This document shows positions 63,931 through 64,000 of a DNA stretch of 64,000 nt, piece after piece. Position numbers and translations under genes: made by a program. The number at the start of each line of letters is the position of its first letter. Within the stretch, counting starts at the first letter, position 1. The notes beneath the pieces were generated by a model that ran no database searches, was not told the DNA's origin, and saw nothing but the letters and a program-made list of their open reading frames with translations. Source of the DNA: UBA8337 sp965221415 (GTDB lineage: Bacteria; Pseudomonadota; Alphaproteobacteria; RS24); assembly GCA_965221415.1 (NCBI GenBank), contig OZ244887.1:868001-932000 (forward strand), in the 5' to 3' direction.

Positions 63931-63945
63931 TATGGTAAGTAAAAT
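63917..63945 (+). promoter_or_regulatory. Sigma-70-like promoter embedded in the end of gene 5, for a gene beyond the window
   Basis: -35 TTGACA (63917-63922) within the GFDII codons of gene 5, 17-bp spacer, -10 TAAAAT (63940-63945, 5 of 6). By analogy with the other junctions it should drive a further paralogue just past base 64000. Confidence 0.62.
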
Positions 63946-64000
63946 ATGCGTGGTGCATTTTAACTTGTGTTTTACCTTTTGCGGGTAAAATAACAGCAAA
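63946..64000 (+). promoter_or_regulatory. 5' leader of a predicted sixth paralogue (cut by the window edge)
   Basis: TTTTACC (63970-63976), loop TTTTGCG, GGTAAAA (63984-63990) is the best hairpin of the set at 7 bp. It is followed by TAACAGCAAA, which matches TAACAACAAC in the leaders of genes 3 and 4. In the other leaders the gene's ATG lies 19-23 nt after this TAA/TAG. Confidence 0.55.

Noticed and set aside
26878..63930. Giant frame as an assembly artefact from joined repeat copies
   Set aside because: Unit order is not a simple tandem, domains differ in sequence along the gene, the frame never breaks, and both ends match paralogues. I cannot exclude miscounted units in the near-identical stretches.
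1..64000. Eukaryotic origin because of cadherin and discoidin-like domains
   Set aside because: Very long intron-free frames, bacterial promoters and ribosome sites, and RTX-like C-termini are bacterial. Such domains are common in bacterial giant adhesins.

Overview
The window is almost entirely filled by five collinear plus-strand genes for very large repeat-built surface or extracellular proteins. I found no RNA genes, transposons, CRISPR arrays or other gene families. The proteins are rich in Asp, Thr, Ala and Gly, nearly free of cysteine, have no N-terminal signal peptide, and carry cadherin-like, VCBS-like and degenerate RTX-type motifs. This is the style of type I-secreted giant adhesins of Gram-negative bacteria. 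The base composition and domain vocabulary suggest a marine proteobacterium, perhaps an alphaproteobacterium, but I cannot name the organism and the lineage guess is weak.

Layout: gene 1 (3-5675, 5' end outside the window) is a gene end with a complete C-terminal RTX-like/secretion-type module. Genes 2 (5760-10577, 1605 aa) and 3 (10690-15567, 1625 aa) are close duplicates. Each has a Calx-beta-like N-terminus, two copies of a YVISRFQ domain, then five pairs of an unrecognised 'FTG/YLPDG/WLEQ' domain plus a cadherin domain. Gene 4 (15695-26767, 3690 aa) has the same N-terminus followed by a longer and different array. Gene 5 (26878-63930, 12,350 aa, roughly 1.3 MDa by rule of thumb) is a giant with about 47 cadherin-like domains, about 18 discoidin (F5/8 type C)-like domains, about 13 FTG domains and two arrays of 99-aa repeats. 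It ends in the same C-terminal module as gene 1.

Genes 2-4 lack that C-terminal module. Just after each of their stop codons lies a short fossil of its last codons (TTSLG-DII). At all five junctions that same stretch contains a sigma-70-like promoter with exactly 17 bp between the hexamers. In genes 1 and 5 the -35 box is therefore inside the final codons of the preceding gene. In genes 2-4 the coding module has gone but the promoter remains. After each promoter comes a 64-71-nt leader with a conserved TTTTGCG core (a small hairpin in four of five) and a GGAA-type ribosome site.

Read together, this is a tandemly amplified adhesin locus evolving by duplication, deletion and domain exchange. 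Two members look exportable by a type I system and three look like unsecreted or silent relatives that share 879-bp near-identical segments and could act as sequence donors. The leader after gene 5 predicts a further paralogue starting just beyond the right edge. The transporter genes expected for export are not in this window.

All domain counts and boundaries come from reading the translations by eye and are approximate.
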